From Streptomyces noursei (GTDB lineage Bacteria; Actinomycetota; Actinomycetes; Streptomycetales; Streptomycetaceae), in the NCBI RefSeq assembly GCF_016917755.1, contig NZ_CP070326.1, positions 9,793,536 to 9,857,535 on the forward strand: DNA of 64,000 nucleotides. Reading direction: 5' to 3'. Below the pieces are notes generated by a model. The model saw only the letters and a list, made by a program, of their open reading frames with translations. It did no database searches and was not told the DNA's origin. Both the position numbers and the translations under genes were made by a program. Every line of letters begins with the position of its first letter. Position 1 is the first letter of the stretch. Shown here one piece after another: positions 61,703-64,000 of this stretch.

Positions 61703-62578
61703 GTGGCAGGAGTGACCCACACCAGCACCGGAATCGACTGGGGCAAGGCGCATTTCGAGTCGATCTACAACTGCCCTGATCCGCGCCGGTACTTCAGCAC
61801 GCTGCAACCCCTCGCCTACCAGATCCCGCACCACGGCCAGGCGATCTTCCGCGCGCTGGCCGACGCCCTGCAGCAGCACCGCGGCGACGGCCGACCGCTC
61901 CGCGTCGTGGACCTGTGCTGCTCCTACGGGGTCAACGCGGCACTGCTCAACCACCGGGTGACCCTCGACGACCTCTACCACCGCTACGCCGACGCCGGGC
62001 GCGACGCACCGGAGGGCGACCGCCTGGCCCAGGAGGACCGGGCCTTCTACGCCGCCCTGCGGCGACCCGGAGCGGCCCGGGTCACCGGCATCGACGCGGC
62101 GGAGCGCGCGGTCGGCTACGCCGTGGCGGCCGGCCTGCTCGACCAGGGCTTCGCGGCGAACCTGGAGGCCGACGCGCCCGCCCCGGAGCTGTGCCGGGCA
62201 CTGGAGGGCACCGACCTGATCACCGTCACCGGCGGCGTCGGCTACATCACCGCGCGCACCTTCGCCCGGCTCTTCGACTGCATCGCCGCGCCGCCCTGGG
62301 TCGCCGCGTTCGTGCTGCGCACGGTGTCGTACCGGCCGGTCTCCGCGCTGCTGGCCCGGGCCGGGCTGGTGACCGAGCGGCTCACCACGCGGTCGTTCCG
62401 GCAGCGGCGGTTCGCCGACGAGGCCGAGCGACGGGCCGCCCTGGACGCGCTGTCGGCCCGCGGACTGACCGTCGGCGGCAAGGAGGCCGACGGCTTCTAC
62501 CACGCCGAGCTGTACGTCTCCCGGCCCGCCGCCGATGTCGCGGCGCTGCCGCTGGCGGAGCTGCTGCCGGCCCTCTGA
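61703..62578 (+). CDS. Class I SAM-dependent methyltransferase-like protein
   Basis: A 291-residue protein with GTG start and AGGAGG six bases upstream. The SAM-binding segment appears as LRVVDLCCSYGVNAALLNHR (motif I, with Cys-Cys in an unusual place), VTGIDAAERAVGYAVAAGLL (motif II Asp) and TDLITVTGGVGYI (motif IV). The C-terminal AELYVSRPAADVAALPLAEL suggests a small beta strand end. Target unknown. It is convergent with the GntR locus. Confidence 0.7.
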   Translation: MAGVTHTSTGIDWGKAHFESIYNCPDPRRYFSTLQPLAYQIPHHGQAIFRALADALQQHRGDGRPLRVVDLCCSYGVNAALLNHRVTLDDLYHRYADAGRDAPEGDRLAQEDRAFYAALRRPGAARVTGIDAAERAVGYAVAAGLLDQGFAANLEADAPAPELCRALEGTDLITVTGGVGYITARTFARLFDCIAAPPWVAAFVLRTVSYRPVSALLARAGLVTERLTTRSFRQRRFADEAERRAALDALSARGLTVGGKEADGFYHAELYVSRPAADVAALPLAELLPAL

Positions 62579-62600
62579 GTCCGCGCCGCGCCCCGCCGTC

Positions 62601-63300
62601 TCAGTGCGGGTGCCGGGCCGCCGACAGGTGCTCCCGGGCGATCCGCTCGATGACCGCGTGCTCCTGGGCGATCAGCGCGTCGAGCAGCGCGGTGTGCTCG
62701 GAGGCGTCGGCCAGCAGCTCGGCCGTGCGGAGCCGGGCACCGCCGCCGGCCGACCACTGCGCACGGCGCAGCAGGTCGCCGGTGACCTGGGTGAGCCGGC
62801 GGTTCCCCGGTGAGCGCCATCAGGCCCTGGTGGAAGGCGTGGTCGGCGTCGGCGTACCCGGCCCGGTCGCCCCGGGCCGCGGCGGCCACCCCGTCCTCGG
62901 CCAGCGGGCGGAGCTCCTCCCAGCGCTCGGGCGGCACCGCCCGGGCCAGTCGGAGGATCGCGGGCACCTCCCGCATGGTGCGGACCTCGGCGAGCTCGGC
63001 GAGGTCGCGGGAGCTGCGCTCGCTGACCGGAAGCCGCGGTGGGCACGACCTCGACGGCGCCCTCCGTGGCGAGCTGCTGCATGGCCTCGCGGACCGGGGT
63101 CGCGGAGACGCCGTAGCGCTCGGCGAGGGCCGGCGCGGAGTAGACCTCGCCGGGGAGCAGTTCGCCGGCGGCCAGCGCCTGGCGCAGGGCGTCCAGGACC
63201 TGGCGCGCACCGAGTGACGGCGCGGCCGGGGCAGCAGGGGGCCGGGCCCGGGCGCCCGCACCCGGGCGTCCGGCTGCGGCTCCGCTGTGCCCTGCTCCAT
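62601..63300 (-). pseudogene. GntR/FCD-family regulator, frame broken in several places
   Basis: A well-placed ATG at 63300 (AGGAGG upstream) opens a GntR gene, but homology runs in three frames. The winged helix (QVLDALRQALAAGELLPGEV, ALAERYGVSATPVREAMQQL) is shifted by one from the start. After GAVEVVPT the frame moves again to VSERSSRDLAELAEVRTMRE and FHQGLMALTG, and then to a third frame that ends RHPH at 62601. The breaks fall near 63240-63260, near 63035-63050 and near 62812, at C or G runs, and could be sequencing errors or true decay. If intact it would be an FCD-type repressor of about 235 aa. Confidence 0.72.
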
Positions 63301-63486
63301 GGCGTTCCTCCTGCTGGCGTGCTGGGTCCGGGCGGACGACGGGCGTCCGGCGATCGGGTCTCGGGCCCGTCGCCGTCCCGCGTCGTCCGCCGGGCGGACG
63401 TGCCGGGCGCCGGGCGACAGGCCATAGCACCATAAGCGCCCGAAGTACCGGTTCACACCTCAGCGGGCACGGGTAGGGATTTCGGA

Positions 63487-63505
63487 TAAGGTAAGGCTTA
63501 CCTGC
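63487..63505. promoter_or_regulatory. DmdR/IdeR-type iron box
   Basis: TAAGGTAAGGCTTACCTGC fits the 19-bp iron box TTAGGTTAGGCTAACCTAA at about 14 positions. It lies 29 bp before the reductase start, so the gene is probably repressed when iron is plentiful. Confidence 0.75.
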
Positions 63506-63533
63506 CAACGATCGCGATTCGGTGGTCCCCCGC

Positions 63534-64000
63534 ATGCCTCCTGCCGCAGCTGCCGCGCCCGTCGCCCCCGCCGCCCACCCCGCGGCGGACGCCTACGCCC
63601 GGCTCGCCGAGGTCTTCCCGGACCTGCGGGTGACGCTCTGGGACGCCACGCCCCCCGAGGGGGACGACTGGCTGGACGCGTCCGCCCTGTTCGCGGACGG
63701 GCCGGTGCTGGACGGCTTCCTCGCCGACGAGGCGGCCCGGATCACCCGGGACTACGGGCGCTCCGCCCGGCCCGACGTGGTCGCCGGCTTCGCGCTGCAC
63801 CGCTACGCCTGGCCGGCCTGCCTGCTGATCACCGTCCCGTGGTTCCTGCACCGCCGGGTGCCGCACATCGCCGCGGGAGACGTCCGCTTCCACCGCGAGC
63901 TGCGCCGGATGGCGGTACGCACGGGCTCTTTCGGGTGCCTTCCGGACGACCCGGCGGCGGCCCTGCCGCCGCGGGTGGTGCCGGACGAGGAGGCGCTGCG
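63534..64000 (+). CDS. FhuF-like siderophore-iron reductase, N-terminal part
   Basis: An open frame of 155 codons running out of the window. It begins MPPAAAAA and contains ADAYARLAEVFPDLRVTLWD and GFALHRYAWPACLLITVPWF, a pattern typical of actinobacterial (2Fe-2S) FhuF/IucA-C-related siderophore-iron reductases. The Cys cluster that would confirm it lies beyond the edge. The iron box directly upstream strongly supports an iron-related role. No clear Shine-Dalgarno sequence is seen. Confidence 0.72.
   Translation, partial: MPPAAAAAPVAPAAHPAADAYARLAEVFPDLRVTLWDATPPEGDDWLDASALFADGPVLDGFLADEAARITRDYGRSARPDVVAGFALHRYAWPACLLITVPWFLHRRVPHIAAGDVRFHRELRRMAVRTGSFGCLPDDPAAALPPRVVPDEEAL

Overview
The window is high-GC actinobacterial DNA and almost certainly comes from a Streptomyces chromosome. 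The evidence is strong third-position GC, many GTG/TTG starts with AGGAGG-type ribosome binding sites, likely leaderless genes, an XRE/DUF397 pair, a GH46 chitosanase with its palindrome, and a DmdR-type iron box. The order allantoinase, allR-like IclR gene, mocA-like gene and aceB resembles the allantoin/malate synthase neighbourhood of S. coelicolor as I remember it. No tRNA, rRNA, insertion sequence or CRISPR array was seen.

The main theme is complete purine degradation. Left edge (1-8.2 kb): the 5' part of allantoinase, an NCS1 permease, an Asp/Glu/hydantoin racemase, an AllR-like IclR regulator, a MocA-like nucleotidyltransferase and malate synthase. Middle (17-29.5 kb): an NCS2 permease, 8-oxoguanine deaminase, a second NCS2 permease, urate oxidase, HIU hydrolase and OHCU decarboxylase. 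These are followed by hydroxypyruvate isomerase, tartronate semialdehyde reductase, a shortened glyoxylate carboligase-like protein, and a catalase that can remove the peroxide made by urate oxidase. Right part (51.3-60.2 kb): XdhC chaperone, an AzgA-type purine permease, the three subunits of xanthine dehydrogenase and a divergent PucR regulator. Together they can take purine to xanthine, urate, HIU, OHCU and allantoin, with glyoxylate entering malate or glycerate. A shared palindrome, TTCAACA-N3-TGTTGAA, lies upstream of allantoinase, of the urate operon and of the catalase.

Between these blocks are unrelated islands. At 8.3-16 kb are a glycosyltransferase-like protein, an NB-ARC/TPR STAND ATPase, an M20 peptidase coupled to a YfcC-type transporter, and a TetR regulator. 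At 16-17 kb is the chitosanase. At 29.8-45.5 kb are a zinc-ribbon/Mrr-like protein, acetyltransferases, two acyl-CoA ligases, an XRE/DUF397 locus, and an ArsR-like regulator with an MFS pump. At 45.5-51.1 kb are an MgtA-type P-ATPase with a long pyrimidine-rich leader and an HxlR/MFS pair. At 60.5-64 kb are a TPR-like protein, a methyltransferase-like protein, a frameshifted GntR gene and the start of an iron-box-controlled FhuF-like reductase.

The most unusual object is at 36.3-37.9 kb: one reading frame encodes an ECF-type sigma factor, an HxxxCxxC anti-sigma-like zinc motif, a transmembrane helix, a Pro/Thr linker and an outside CAP/SCP domain. It is divergent from a second membrane-anchored CAP protein with a closely similar CAP domain. 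Other oddities are the shortened Gcl, a GntR gene split over three frames, gene remnants (a DUF5701-like fragment and an acyl-ligase tail), and several tandem and dispersed short repeats.
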